Assembly: GCA_029252805.1 (NCBI GenBank)
Contig: JAQXAR010000059.1
Span: 1 to 40,706, forward strand
Reading direction: 5' to 3'
Length of the DNA: 40,706 bases
Origin: Rickettsiales bacterium
GTDB taxonomy: Bacteria; Pseudomonadota; Alphaproteobacteria; Rickettsiales; JALZUV01
Shown here in pieces: positions 17,552-25,930 of the stretch; position 1 is the first letter of the stretch; each line of letters begins with the position of its first letter. The notes beneath the pieces were generated by a model. It ran no database searches, was not told where the DNA came from, and saw only the letters and a program-made list of their open reading frames with translations. A program made the translations under genes and the position numbers.

Positions 17552-19027
17552 ATGATGCGTCTTTTTAGCTCAATTTTTGCTGGTTTATTCATGTTAACCG
17601 CCCCCGCCTTTGCGCGGGGCGCGCCGGAAAGCTTTGCCCCTTTAGTGGAAAAGCTTACTCCAGCCGTTGTTAACATCTCAACCACGCAGAAGGTGAAGCA
17701 AAAGAAAGGCGAAATGGCCGGCATGCCGTTCATGTTCCAGCTCCCGGATGATCCACAATTTGATCCGTTCCGACAGTTTTTCGACCAGCTCGAAAAACAA
17801 CAAGGCGGTCGCGGTGGCATGGCCAAACCCAAAGAGCGCGAGGTCACGTCACTCGGTTCCGGCTTTATCATCGATGCAGCAGGCTATGTCGTGACCAACA
17901 ACCACGTGATTGCGGAAGCGGATGAAGTGAGTGTTATCCTGCAAGATGACACATCGCTAAAAGCCAAAGTTGTAGGTCGCGATCCTAAAACTGACCTCGC
18001 CTTGCTCAAAGTAGAGAGCAAAGAGCCACTGCCTTTCGTACGTTTCGGAGGCTCTGATAGCGTTCGTGTGGGTGACTGGATTATGGCAATCGGCAACCCG
18101 TTTGGCCTTGGCGGAACGGTCACTGCGGGGATTATCTCTGCGCGCTCTCGTTCTATTAATGCCGGCCCGTTTGATGATTTCCTACAAACCGATGCTGCGA
18201 TCAATCGCGGCAACTCCGGCGGCCCTATGTTCAATATGGACGGCGAAGTGATTGGTATCAACACGGCTATCTTCTCGCCTTCAGGCGGTAATGTCGGAAT
18301 CGGTTTTGCCGTTCCTTCTGCATTAGCAAAGCCCGTGCTCGATCAATTACGCGAACATGGCCGGACCTATCGCGGCTGGTTGGGCGTCAAAATTCAAGAA
18401 GTCACCGATGAAATGGCCAGCGCCGTTGGGTTAACGGATGCCGCCGGCGCGCTCGTATTGGAAATCACCAAGGATTCTCCCGCCGCTAAAACAGACCTCA
18501 AACCCGGTGATATTATTCTCAGCTTTGATGGCAAGCCCGTCACCGGAATGCGCAAATTACCGCGTATTGTGGCAGAAACGAAAGTCAGCAAAGAAGTCGC
18601 AATCGCGTATTACCGCGATGGAAAGAAGCGCTCAACCAGCGTTATCCTTGGCGAGCTAGACGAAACGAGTGAATTGGCCGACGGTAAAGACGCTAAGCCA
18701 AAGGCCGATATGCCCGCAGGCGTAAAAACGAAAAAACTCGTAGGTCTGGAGCTTGCCACGATCGATGGCGTGATGCGCAAGAAATACCGCTTACCCGAAG
18801 CATTAAGCGGCGTGCTGATTGTTGATATCAAAAACGATTCGGCGGCCGCGAAGCAAAACCTGCGCATCGCCGACATTATTGTTCGTATTAACGATCAAGA
18901 GATCAAAGTGATCGCAGATGTTGAGAATGCTCTAAGCTCTGCACGCAAAGCCGGTCGCGATTATGCACTCACCCGCCTTATCCGCGATAAAAACGAGCTC
19001 TTCACGACCATTCCAACCGGGAAGTAA
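17552..19027 (+). CDS. degP: DegP/HtrA family periplasmic serine protease (Do)
   Basis: A protein of 491 residues from the ATG at 17552 (GGGGA about 10 bases upstream; a TTG at 17549 and an ATG at 17555 are neighbours). A signal peptide ends near AFARGAPESF. The trypsin-like domain has the full triad: His118 in VVTNNHVI, Asp148 in PKTDLALLK and Ser222 in NRGNSGGPMF. Two PDZ domains follow, at about residues 275-365 (GWLGVKIQEV) and 395-485. The product degrades or refolds misfolded periplasmic proteins. It sits behind hflKC, so one transcript couples inner-membrane and periplasmic quality control. The symbol is by family; paralogues such as DegQ cannot be excluded. Confidence 0.95.
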   Translation: MMRLFSSIFAGLFMLTAPAFARGAPESFAPLVEKLTPAVVNISTTQKVKQKKGEMAGMPFMFQLPDDPQFDPFRQFFDQLEKQQGGRGGMAKPKEREVTSLGSGFIIDAAGYVVTNNHVIAEADEVSVILQDDTSLKAKVVGRDPKTDLALLKVESKEPLPFVRFGGSDSVRVGDWIMAIGNPFGLGGTVTAGIISARSRSINAGPFDDFLQTDAAINRGNSGGPMFNMDGEVIGINTAIFSPSGGNVGIGFAVPSALAKPVLDQLREHGRTYRGWLGVKIQEVTDEMASAVGLTDAAGALVLEITKDSPAAKTDLKPGDIILSFDGKPVTGMRKLPRIVAETKVSKEVAIAYYRDGKKRSTSVILGELDETSELADGKDAKPKADMPAGVKTKKLVGLELATIDGVMRKKYRLPEALSGVLIVDIKNDSAAAKQNLRIADIIVRINDQEIKVIADVENALSSARKAGRDYALTRLIRDKNELFTTIPTGK

Positions 19028-19051
19028 TGAGCCCCGGGTAAGCGGCTTAGG

Positions 19052-20062
19052 CTAGAGCAGCGTATCAGCGAGTACTCTAAGGCGCTTAATATGATTCGTG
19101 ATAATGCCCAGAGGCAGGCCACATTTTGAAACTCTCTCAATCACTCCCATAATTGTGGCGTCCATCGCTTCATTCGCATTCTCTTGTAAGCACCACGTAT
19201 TAACAGCGAGCTTCTTACCTATCGGCGAACGGTAGCACTTATCTTGACTCAGCGCCGTCAAAAGATCGCGCGCGTCATCTGGCCTTACCAAATGTGTCAT
19301 TTCTGGATGCACGGCGCAGAGCTCTAATTGCGCATGCAATTGCCTCACTCGGTCAGATGCAAACGCGTCATAACAGGATACATCCCCGTTATCTGCCTCA
19401 TGCAGAAACGTCTTTTGTCCGTATCCTTGATCTTCCACCGCCGTAAAAAGCATGCCGCGCGCAATGTTCGGCATAACCTCTTTCGTCTCTTTTAAGTACG
19501 TCTGCACAAAGGAAGACAATAAAATATGCTCCGGCTGTAACTCGCTCGCCTCTATCGCTTTGTGCACTGCCTCGGCCAAATGGGGAGATTTCCTGCGCGG
19601 GGCATCAGTTCCCCGCACACCTTTCAGTTCGATATTGAGCATAATGGCAGGTCGATCCCGTGACTTTGAGGCACGATTACGCTTTGCCAGCATTTCCATC
19701 ACTTGCATTAACGTGGGGATCGTCGCATCGCGAGATTCTCTGCGACCAACACGCATTCCCTGCAGCTCTTGACTGGTATATTGCCCGACAAAATATTTAT
19801 CCTCGGGCAGCTCCTGCTTAAACACATGCTCGCGCAGATCGTTACCGTGAATCACCATCGGAATGGCATCTTTGGAGAGCACGACATCTATTTCGATAAA
19901 ATCGGCGCCCGCTTTAATCGCGGCTTCAATTGAGGCAAGCGTATTCTCAGGGTACTTCTGCACGTAGTCATTCGCGTTCAAATCGGGATGGTCCGTTTGG
20001 CCGTTTCCGCGATGCCCGCCAATGCTCAACTTATACTTTCGTTTTGGGTTATTCTTTGTCAT
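19052..20062 (-). CDS. Glycerophosphodiester phosphodiesterase family protein
   Basis: A protein of 336 residues from the ATG at 20062, preceded by GAGGGG; a TTG at 20074 is the longer alternative. The GDPD barrel is recognisable: IGGHRGNG near the N-terminus (catalytic His-Arg), YPENTLASIEAAIKAGADFIEIDV (metal-binding Glu and Asp), then a second catalytic histidine in VIHGND. Family members hydrolyse glycerophosphodiesters from phospholipid turnover to glycerol-3-phosphate. No signal peptide is visible, so it is probably cytosolic. An insertion rich in charged residues (RNRASKSRD) and a long C-terminal part make it larger than the usual 250 residues. It converges on degP with a 24-base gap. 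Confidence 0.88.
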   Translation of the reverse strand: MTKNNPKRKYKLSIGGHRGNGQTDHPDLNANDYVQKYPENTLASIEAAIKAGADFIEIDVVLSKDAIPMVIHGNDLREHVFKQELPEDKYFVGQYTSQELQGMRVGRRESRDATIPTLMQVMEMLAKRNRASKSRDRPAIMLNIELKGVRGTDAPRRKSPHLAEAVHKAIEASELQPEHILLSSFVQTYLKETKEVMPNIARGMLFTAVEDQGYGQKTFLHEADNGDVSCYDAFASDRVRQLHAQLELCAVHPEMTHLVRPDDARDLLTALSQDKCYRSPIGKKLAVNTWCLQENANEAMDATIMGVIERVSKCGLPLGIITNHIKRLRVLADTLL

Positions 20063-20123
20063 TCGGCCCCTCAACGCATGAGACTATCAGCAAAAGCCTA
20101 CCATAAAGTTAAACGAATCATCA

Positions 20124-20152
20124 TTGGCATAAGAATTATTCCTGCGTTATAG
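20124..20152 (+). promoter_or_regulatory. Candidate promoter of the YejA-like gene, near-leaderless geometry
   Basis: TTGGCA (20124-20129), a 17-base spacer and TTATAG (20147-20152), ending 9 bases before the ATG at 20162. Only a weak TTAGG lies between. Both boxes are close to consensus, making this one of the better promoters in the window. Confidence 0.55.
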
Positions 20153-20161
20153 CATTAGGCC

Positions 20162-21940
20162 ATGCGCATTTTATTTTTACTCCTTTTTCTATTGCCGCTT
20201 TCAACGCAAGCCGCGAGCTGGAATCATGCACTCGTGCTGTTTGGCAGTCCGAAATATTCAGCGGATTTCACGCATTTTGACTATGCCCACCCCAACGCGC
20301 CTAAAGGCGGCACGGCGAAGATGGCGAGCTCCTCTAGTTTCGATAGTGTGAATGCCTTTATCCTCAAAGGCGTCAAAGCGCCTGGATTAAACCTGATTTA
20401 TGACTCACTCATGACAGGTGCGCTGGATGAGCCGCAAACCTATTACCCCTTGCTCGCCAAACGCTTCAAGCTGGCAGATGATAAAAGTTGGATTGAGTTT
20501 GAGCTCAATTCTAAAGCAACGTGGCAGGACGGAAGACCGGTCACACCCGAAGATGTGATCTGGACGCTAGAGACCCTTAAGACAAAGGCTGACCCTGTTT
20601 ATCGCATCACCTATCAGCCACTGGAGAAAGCCGATAAAACCGGCCCTAATCGCGTGAGAATCACCTTCACCGATGACACAAATCGCGAAGCGCCCATCCT
20701 CGCCGCGACCCTGCCGATCCTACCAAAACACTATTATGAAACGGTCGAGTTTGAGAGAACCACCCTCACTCCCCCCGTTGCAAGCGGCCCCTACCGCATA
20801 TCTCAGGTCGATGTCGGGCGCAGCATCACCTATCAACGCAACCCTGATTACTGGGGTAAAAACCTCCCCGTAAATCGCGGTCATTATAATATGGATACGC
20901 TGCGTTACGATGTGTATCGCGATTCGACCATACAGCTGGAAGCGCTCAAAGCCGGCGAGTTCGACATTCACCGTGAATACATCTCACGCAATTGGGCCAC
21001 AGCTTATGATTCTCCAGCCGTCAAAAACGGGCGTCTGATTAAAATCGCACTGCCCGATGCCACGCCGCAAGGTATGCAGGCATTTTTCTTCAATCTACGC
21101 CAACCGGACTTATCCGATCGTGCCGTGCGCGAAGCCATTGCACTCACCATGGATTTTGAATGGACCAATAAAGCACTCTTTTACGGTGCTTATTTGCGCA
21201 ACGCGAGCTTCTTCGGAAAAACGCAATTTGCGGCTACTGGCCTGCCCTCAAAAGCTGAACTTATACTGCTAGAGCCATTTAGAGACTCATTGCCTGCTGA
21301 ACTTTTTACACAAGAACATAAGGTGCCCGCCTCCGATGGCAGCGGCCAGAATCGCGACAATTTACTCAAAGCGCAGGCAATTTTGAAGGCGGCTGGCTAT
21401 GAGCTAAAAGAAGGCAAGCGCATCAACCCTGTGACCGGAAAACCTCTAAGTATCGAGTTCATGCTAAACCAGCCGACCATGCAGCGTGTGATTATGCCTA
21501 TGCTGCGCGGGCTTAAGAAACTCGGCATTGAGGGGCGCATTCGCTTAGTTGATGATGCACAATATCAGCGCCGAGTCGAAACCCGTGACTTCGATATCGT
21601 CAGCAACTGGATCAATCTGGGCGTCGTCTTCCCCGGCATTGAGCAGGTCAATTACTGGCATTCGAGCCAAGCCAAGGTGGAAGGCAGTAATAACATGACC
21701 GGCATGAGCCACCCTGCTGTGGATGCAATGCTGACGCGCATTAGCCAAGCCCGAACTTTGGAAGATTTAGAACCTGCCGCACGCGCCTTAGACCGTATTC
21801 TACTGCATGAGCAGGTTATTATTGCGCATTGGTATAGCGGTAGCTTCCGCATGGCTTTTTGGAATAAATTTGGCCGCCCGAAAACTCCGCCGCAATATGG
21901 GCTCGGCTTCGATACTTGGTGGATTAAACCTGAAAACTAG
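20162..21940 (+). CDS. Extracellular solute-binding protein family 5 (YejA-like oligopeptide-binding)
   Basis: A 592-residue periplasmic binding protein with a clear signal peptide (MRILFLLLFLLPLSTQA). The opening of the mature protein, with YPNAPKGG-type wording (DYAHPNAPKGGTAKM) and FDSVNAFILKG, is characteristic of the YejA branch of the peptide/nickel-binding (SBP_bac_5) family. Further signs are YPLLAKRF, DGRPVTPEDVIWTLETLK, ASGPYRI and RNPDYWGKNLPVNRGHYN. YejA delivers peptides or peptide antibiotics such as microcin C to the YejBEF ABC transporter. No yejB, yejE or yejF follows, so it must work with permeases encoded elsewhere or may be an orphan. hemJ follows after 14 bases. Confidence 0.9.
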   Translation: MRILFLLLFLLPLSTQAASWNHALVLFGSPKYSADFTHFDYAHPNAPKGGTAKMASSSSFDSVNAFILKGVKAPGLNLIYDSLMTGALDEPQTYYPLLAKRFKLADDKSWIEFELNSKATWQDGRPVTPEDVIWTLETLKTKADPVYRITYQPLEKADKTGPNRVRITFTDDTNREAPILAATLPILPKHYYETVEFERTTLTPPVASGPYRISQVDVGRSITYQRNPDYWGKNLPVNRGHYNMDTLRYDVYRDSTIQLEALKAGEFDIHREYISRNWATAYDSPAVKNGRLIKIALPDATPQGMQAFFFNLRQPDLSDRAVREAIALTMDFEWTNKALFYGAYLRNASFFGKTQFAATGLPSKAELILLEPFRDSLPAELFTQEHKVPASDGSGQNRDNLLKAQAILKAAGYELKEGKRINPVTGKPLSIEFMLNQPTMQRVIMPMLRGLKKLGIEGRIRLVDDAQYQRRVETRDFDIVSNWINLGVVFPGIEQVNYWHSSQAKVEGSNNMTGMSHPAVDAMLTRISQARTLEDLEPAARALDRILLHEQVIIAHWYSGSFRMAFWNKFGRPKTPPQYGLGFDTWWIKPEN

Positions 21941-21954
21941 GCTAGAAGACCCTC

Positions 21955-22398
21955 ATGGACGCAAATCTCTATCTCACGCTTAAAGCGCTGCACATCATTA
22001 GTTTCACTGCATGGATGGCCGGGTTATTTTACCTGCCGCGTCTTTATGTTTACCATGCGGAGGCGAAGGTCGGTTCAGAACTCTCTGAAACACTGAAGGT
22101 GATGGAAAATAAGCTCCTACGTTACATCATGAACCCTGCGATGATTCTTACCTTCGGCCTCGGTATCTGGCTTGTGGTGATCACCGGCTATGGCGGCCCG
22201 GGTACCGGCGCGTGGATTCACGCAAAATTAGCGCTCGTGCTTGGCCTTGCCGGCTTTCACGGTGCCTGTTCTGTTTGGCGCAAAAAATTCGCCGCCGATA
22301 CCAACACAAAAAGCCATAAGTTCTTCCGACTCGCCAATGAAGTACCAACCGTGCTGCTGATTCTGATTGTCTTTCTGGCGGTGCTGAAACCGTTTTAA
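21955..22398 (+). CDS. hemJ: HemJ protoporphyrinogen IX oxidase
   Basis: A 147-residue inner-membrane protein with four hydrophobic helices; it oxidises protoporphyrinogen IX to protoporphyrin IX, the step before ferrochelatase. Family marks: LKALHIISFTAWMAGLFYLPRLYVYH with the conserved histidine, a central MNPAMILTFGLGI, WIHAKLALV with a second conserved histidine, and the closing FFRLANEVPTVLLI. In alphaproteobacteria hemJ commonly lies near rho and hemE-hemH; here rho is nearby and hemE-hemH are at the right end of the window, so this strain has all three late haem genes within 19 kb. Confidence 0.93.
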   Translation: MDANLYLTLKALHIISFTAWMAGLFYLPRLYVYHAEAKVGSELSETLKVMENKLLRYIMNPAMILTFGLGIWLVVITGYGGPGTGAWIHAKLALVLGLAGFHGACSVWRKKFAADTNTKSHKFFRLANEVPTVLLILIVFLAVLKPF

Positions 22399-22401
22399 TC
22401 T

Positions 22402-22817
22402 TTATGGAAAGGTGATCTCCTTCTCACCAGATTTTCCGTTTGCAATTTGCTCTCCGATTGCTTCTCTCCAGCCAGACGGGGAGAAATTTCTTTTATTAAG
22501 AACAGCGTTTTTCTCTTCAATTCCTAAGCGACTTTGGTGCGTTGCTACCTTATCAGGCTCTGAAGTGGCAAACATGATCGGGGTTGTTACCCCCCCCTAC
22601 GCAAACTGAATTGAGCGTTAACGCCCGTTCTTTCCGTACCCTCCTGTAAGTTATAGTCACTGACAATAAGATCGTACTTTCCATTGCCTTTTTGTATCGC
22701 CTCATCGTAATTCTCTGCAAATTCAATGTCAAAATTGCGTTCAAAAGCAAATCCCATATTTATTCTCATATTCTTGTCATCTTCGATCCAAAGAATTTTA
22801 GGTTTCTTTTCTTCCAT
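22402..22817 (-). pseudogene. CheY-like response regulator receiver gene, frameshifted at a run of eight G
   Basis: The frame starting at ATG 22817 gives 76 residues (EEKKPKILWIEDDKNM at the start with the acidic Glu-Asp-Asp pocket, then YDLIVSDYNL with the phospho-acceptor Asp) and stops at 22587, right after eight G (minus strand, 22597-22590). Adding one G, or removing two, opens a further 61 residues to a stop at 22402: T-T-P-I-M-F-A-T-S-E-P-D carries the conserved Thr, and V-L-N-K-R-N-F-S-P the conserved Lys. Together they make a full single receiver domain of about 138 residues with no output domain. A perfect AAAGGAG lies 8-14 bases before the ATG, so expression signals are intact. It may be a phase-variable gene, a pseudogene or a sequencing error in the homopolymer. 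Confidence 0.85.
22590..22597. repeat. Homopolymer of eight C (eight G on the coding strand) at the receiver-gene frameshift
   Basis: This is the exact point where the receiver-domain reading frame breaks. G/C runs of this length are prone to slipped-strand gain or loss of one base, so the tract could switch the gene on and off. Confidence 0.9.
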
Positions 22818-22891
22818 TTCAAATACTCCTTTACTATCAGTTATTTAAAATACCTCACTTTTGTTAAAGATTCATTAAGTAAGTGCCTCTC

Positions 22892-22918
22892 TTGACTTTT
22901 CCCGCCTAATCCTATACT
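22892..22918 (+). promoter_or_regulatory. Candidate rho promoter
   Basis: TTGACT (22892-22897) and TATACT (22913-22918) with a 15-base spacer (16 if the -35 is read as CTTGAC). It leaves a pyrimidine-rich, purine-poor leader of about 60 bases before the rho ATG at 22986. Rho is known to limit its own expression in its leader in other bacteria, and the C/T-rich leader would be compatible with that. Confidence 0.5.
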
Positions 22919-22985
22919 CATGCTCCTGCAGCGCATTCGCGCTCTTTGTCCTTTTTCTCATTTTTTCATTTTCTAAGGTTTTTCC

Positions 22986-24257
22986 ATGTCTGCTAGTATT
23001 AAAGAACTCAAACGTAAGTCTTCTGACGAACTCCTCAAATTAGCCGAGGAGCACAATGTCGAAGATGCCTCTGGTATGCTCAAACAGGAGCAAATTTTTG
23101 CGATTCTAAAAGCGATGGCAGAATCAGGCGAAACCGTGGTCGGCGAAGGCGTGGTTGAATTTCTGCAAGACGGATTTGGTTTCCTACGCTCATCACAATC
23201 TAATTACCTAGCGGGCCCGGATGATATTTACATCTCTCCAAAGCAGATAAAGACTCACGGCCTAAGAACCGGCGATACGGTTGAGGGCGAATTGCGCTCT
23301 CCCAAGAATAACGAACGTTATTTCGCGATGGATACAATCACTGCGATTAACTATGACCCCCCTGAAATGGCGCGCAAGAAAGCAACTTTCGATAACCTTA
23401 CGCCGCTCTATCCTGACCAACGCATGCGTCTGGAAATAGAGCAAACAGAGGTGGTCAAGAAGCCCGACCTCTCGATGCGTGTTGCCGATTTGGTTTCACC
23501 GCAAGGCAAGGGCCAGCGTACACTGATCGTCGCACCGCCGCGTACGGGTAAAACTGTTTTGCTGCAAAATATTGCCCATTCTATCACCGCCAATCACCCA
23601 GAATGCTATCTCATCGTTCTACTCGTTGATGAGCGTCCGGAAGAAGTGACGGATATGGATCGTTCCGTGAAAGGCGAAGTAGTTTCTTCGACCTTTGATG
23701 AACCCGCCCACCGCCATGTCGCGCTGGCCGAAATGGTGATTGAAAAAGCCAAACGTCTTGTGGAGCATAAGAAAGATGTCGTCATCTTGCTTGATTCCAT
23801 CACCCGCTTAGGCCGTGCTTATAACACCGTCGTGCCGAGTTCTGGTAAAGTCCTCACCGGGGGTGTAGATGCGAACGCATTGCAACGTCCGAAACGTTTC
23901 TTCGGTGCGGCACGTAACATCGAAAATGGTGGTTCTTTGAGCATTATTGCCACGGCCCTTATCGAAACCGGTAGCCGCATGGATGAAGTGATCTTTGAAG
24001 AATTCAAAGGAACCGGTAACTCCGAGCTCGTGCTTGATCGCAAACTCTCTGATAAACGCGTCTATCCTTCAATGGATATCGCTAAATCAGGCACGCGTAA
24101 GGAAGAGCTGCTCTATGATAAAGACGAGTTGGCTAAAGTTTGGGTCTTACGCAAAATCCTCAATCCGATGAGTCCTTTGGATGCAATGGAGTTCCTAACC
24201 AGCAAGTTGAAAGACACGAAATCTAACGACGATTTCTTCCAACAAATGAATAGCTAA
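22986..24257 (+). CDS. rho: Transcription termination factor Rho
   Basis: A 423-residue hexameric RNA-dependent ATPase that ends transcription. The order is an N-terminal helical domain ([19 protein letters not shown]), a cold-shock-like RNA-binding domain ([27 protein letters not shown]), then the RecA-like motor with Walker A PPRTGKT at about residues 182-188, [10 protein letters not shown], Walker [17 protein letters not shown] and the R-loop phrase [20 protein letters not shown]. The length and motifs are complete. The AEC permease starts 8 bases after the stop and is probably co-transcribed. Confidence 0.98.
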   Translation: MSASIKELKRKSSDELLKLAEEHNVEDASGMLKQEQIFAILKAMAESGETVVGEGVVEFLQDGFGFLRSSQSNYLAGPDDIYISPKQIKTHGLRTGDTVEGELRSPKNNERYFAMDTITAINYDPPEMARKKATFDNLTPLYPDQRMRLEIEQTEVVKKPDLSMRVADLVSPQGKGQRTLIVAPPRTGKTVLLQNIAHSITANHPECYLIVLLVDERPEEVTDMDRSVKGEVVSSTFDEPAHRHVALAEMVIEKAKRLVEHKKDVVILLDSITRLGRAYNTVVPSSGKVLTGGVDANALQRPKRFFGAARNIENGGSLSIIATALIETGSRMDEVIFEEFKGTGNSELVLDRKLSDKRVYPSMDIAKSGTRKEELLYDKDELAKVWVLRKILNPMSPLDAMEFLTSKLKDTKSNDDFFQQMNS

Positions 24258-24265
24258 ATTCGGCG

Positions 24266-25186
24266 ATGGATCTTGGTTTCGAGCTTTTGTTAAAAATGAC
24301 AGGGCTTTACCTATGTATTGCGCTTGGTTTTTACGCTGCTCGAAAGCTGGAGATAGAGGGTAAGGGCATATCTCGCCTACTTTTCTACATCATTGTTCCC
24401 TTAATGTTCTTGGGCGGAATCAGCAAAGCACAGATCGAGCAGCAATATTTGCTCCTTCCGGTCTTCATCTTTCTGATTTCTTGCACACTGAGCCTTGGCC
24501 ATTACCACATTGCACGCCGCATGTTTCACGATAAATCGGCCAATATTCTGGCCTTCACCAGCGGTAATGGCAATCTCGGTTATTTTGGTATCCCTGTAGC
24601 AGCACTGCTGTTCGAACCAGACGTTCTCGGCATCTATATGATGATGATCATCGGCACCATGCTTTATGAGACGACGCTTGGCTATTATATCACCACCAAG
24701 GGTGATTTTTCGACCCGTGAGGCCCTGCAAAAGATGATCCGCCTGCCCATGCTGCATGGCGCGCTGATTGGCCTGCTGCTGAGCTTGCTAGAGACTCCCC
24801 TGCCGCATTTCCTGGAAGGATTCTTCACCGCCATAAGCGGGGCCTATAGCACGCTGGGCATGATGATGGTCGGCATTGCACTGGCCGGCGTCACCTCGCT
24901 CAAGCTTGATTGGAAATTCATTAGCATGGCCTTCGCCGTCAAGTTCATCGCATGGCCGCTCATGGTACTTGGGCTTATCGCGCTAGACAGCCACGTGATG
25001 CATCTGTTTAACGAGGATATACACCATGTTGCGCTGCTGCTTTCCTTTATGCCGCTGGCCGTCAATTCCGTCATATTCGCCACCTTGCTAGAAGCTGAGC
25101 CAGAGAAAATGGCCAGCGCCGTATTCCTCAGCACCGCCTTCGCTCTGTTCTTCGTCCCCGCTATGGTCAGCTGGTTGATTTTATAG
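24266..25186 (+). CDS. AEC (auxin efflux carrier) family permease
   Basis: A 306-residue inner-membrane protein with about ten hydrophobic segments in two sets of five, as in the AEC/bile-acid-symporter-like fold. Signature phrases: YIIVPLMFLGGISK in helix 2 and SGNGNLGYFGIPVA in the central discontinuous helix, with the N-x-G-x-x-G-x-P pattern usual for this family, and LMMVGIALAG-type wording in the second half. Bacterial members export or import small organic acids; the substrate is not known here. It is 8 bases after rho with no Shine-Dalgarno sequence, so it is probably translated from the rho mRNA by coupling. Confidence 0.88.
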   Translation: MDLGFELLLKMTGLYLCIALGFYAARKLEIEGKGISRLLFYIIVPLMFLGGISKAQIEQQYLLLPVFIFLISCTLSLGHYHIARRMFHDKSANILAFTSGNGNLGYFGIPVAALLFEPDVLGIYMMMIIGTMLYETTLGYYITTKGDFSTREALQKMIRLPMLHGALIGLLLSLLETPLPHFLEGFFTAISGAYSTLGMMMVGIALAGVTSLKLDWKFISMAFAVKFIAWPLMVLGLIALDSHVMHLFNEDIHHVALLLSFMPLAVNSVIFATLLEAEPEKMASAVFLSTAFALFFVPAMVSWLIL

Positions 25187-25292
25187 ATTCTACGCCACCT
25201 GTGGCAGGCAGGCCTTGCTCCCCCATCCTTCAAACATCACGCTTCCTATTTCTCAACAAACTGCTAGGCTCGCAAAAAAAGGAAATGAGCTT

Positions 25293-25415
25293 ATGCGTTT
25301 TTTCAATTGGTTTCAGAATCTCTGGCGTCGCCCACAATGGGGTGGCTGGTGGGCTATTAAGCGAACAAAGGTCGACGACTCAGATGAGTGGCGCGACATG
25401 AATAATCACTTTTAA
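25293..25415 (+). CDS. Tryptophan-rich 40-residue small protein
   Basis: A 40-residue ORF with six tryptophans, most in the hydrophobic/basic first half (F-N-W-F-Q-N-L-W-R-R, then W-G-G-W-W) and an acidic second half with D-D-S-D-E-W. An AAAGGAAATGAG sequence lies about 5-16 bases upstream, a credible ribosome site. In-frame sequence extends to 25215 but without a better start. I recognise no family. The amphipathic, Trp-rich N-terminus would suit a membrane-surface peptide. A 14-base near-direct repeat (25229-25242 and 25424-25437, 13 matches) flanks it. No neighbour suggests a function. Confidence 0.5.
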   Translation: MRFFNWFQNLWRRPQWGGWWAIKRTKVDDSDEWRDMNNHF

Positions 25416-25475
25416 CTTAAGCATTCAAACATCGCGCCGCCTCACCTTGTTCGTCTATCCTTGAGATCAAGATTT

Positions 25476-25661
25476 TTAGAGAGTCGCTTTGCCGCTATGG
25501 CTTGTTTTGAGCTGATTTAGACGATCCTTAAATTCTTCACGCGTCATTTCCAACAAAGAGGTTGGTTTTGCTTTTAACGTGTTTGGTTTAGCCGTGCTGC
25601 GCATGAAGCTCATCGTGAGCAAATCATTGTGCTTTTTTCTTACGATAATTTCCGTATCCAT
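25476..25661 (-). CDS. Small protein of unknown function, 61 residues
   Basis: A 61-residue, strongly basic, soluble-looking protein. The second half has a helix-like stretch, LLEMTREEFKDRLNQLK. No recognisable domain and no signal peptide. A GCGGGAAACACACT sequence precedes the ATG, a weak ribosome site at best. It converges on the Trp-rich small ORF with a 60-base gap. It is plausible as a real gene because the amino-acid make-up is protein-like and no larger frame occupies this interval, but evidence is limited. Confidence 0.5.
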   Translation of the reverse strand: MDTEIIVRKKHNDLLTMSFMRSTAKPNTLKAKPTSLLEMTREEFKDRLNQLKTSHSGKATL

Positions 25662-25930
25662 AGTGTGTTTCCCGCTTTCTTGTTTTTGGTATTTAACGCC
25701 TCTATGTGCGCTATACCTAAGCAGTAACAGCCAAATATTAAGGCTTCATTACTTTGGGGAAATACCGTTCGAAACAGAACTTATCCACAGGCGCTGTGCT
25801 GTTATTGCACCAGAATGTTCCATTTACCCACAATACCAAGGGCAAGGGCGCTAGCAGCGCTCAAAAGATCTCTGACGCAGCATGTGTGGGTGTACGGGCA
25901 CCCCTTTCATCACCGATAGAAAGTAAAAGC
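25662..25930. other. Non-coding gap with a DnaA-box match and small hairpins
   Basis: This 269-base stretch lies upstream of the 61-residue gene and beyond the end of the giant GDH gene. It holds a perfect TTATCCACA (25781-25789) and, 35 bases on, a one-mismatch copy TTACCCACA (25824-25832). It also has small inverted repeats: GTGC/GCAC (25796-25810), GCGCT/AGCGC (25848-25860) and GGGTG/CACCC (25888-25903). None has a T-run that would make a convincing terminator. No clear AT-rich unwinding element is seen. Confidence 0.4.

Noticed and set aside
25194-25205. GCCAC/GTGGC hairpin after the AEC permease as a terminator
   Set aside because: Two-base loop and no T-run.
25888-25903. GGGTG/CACCC hairpin downstream of GDH as a terminator
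   Set aside because: No T-run on the minus strand after the stem; only five pairs.
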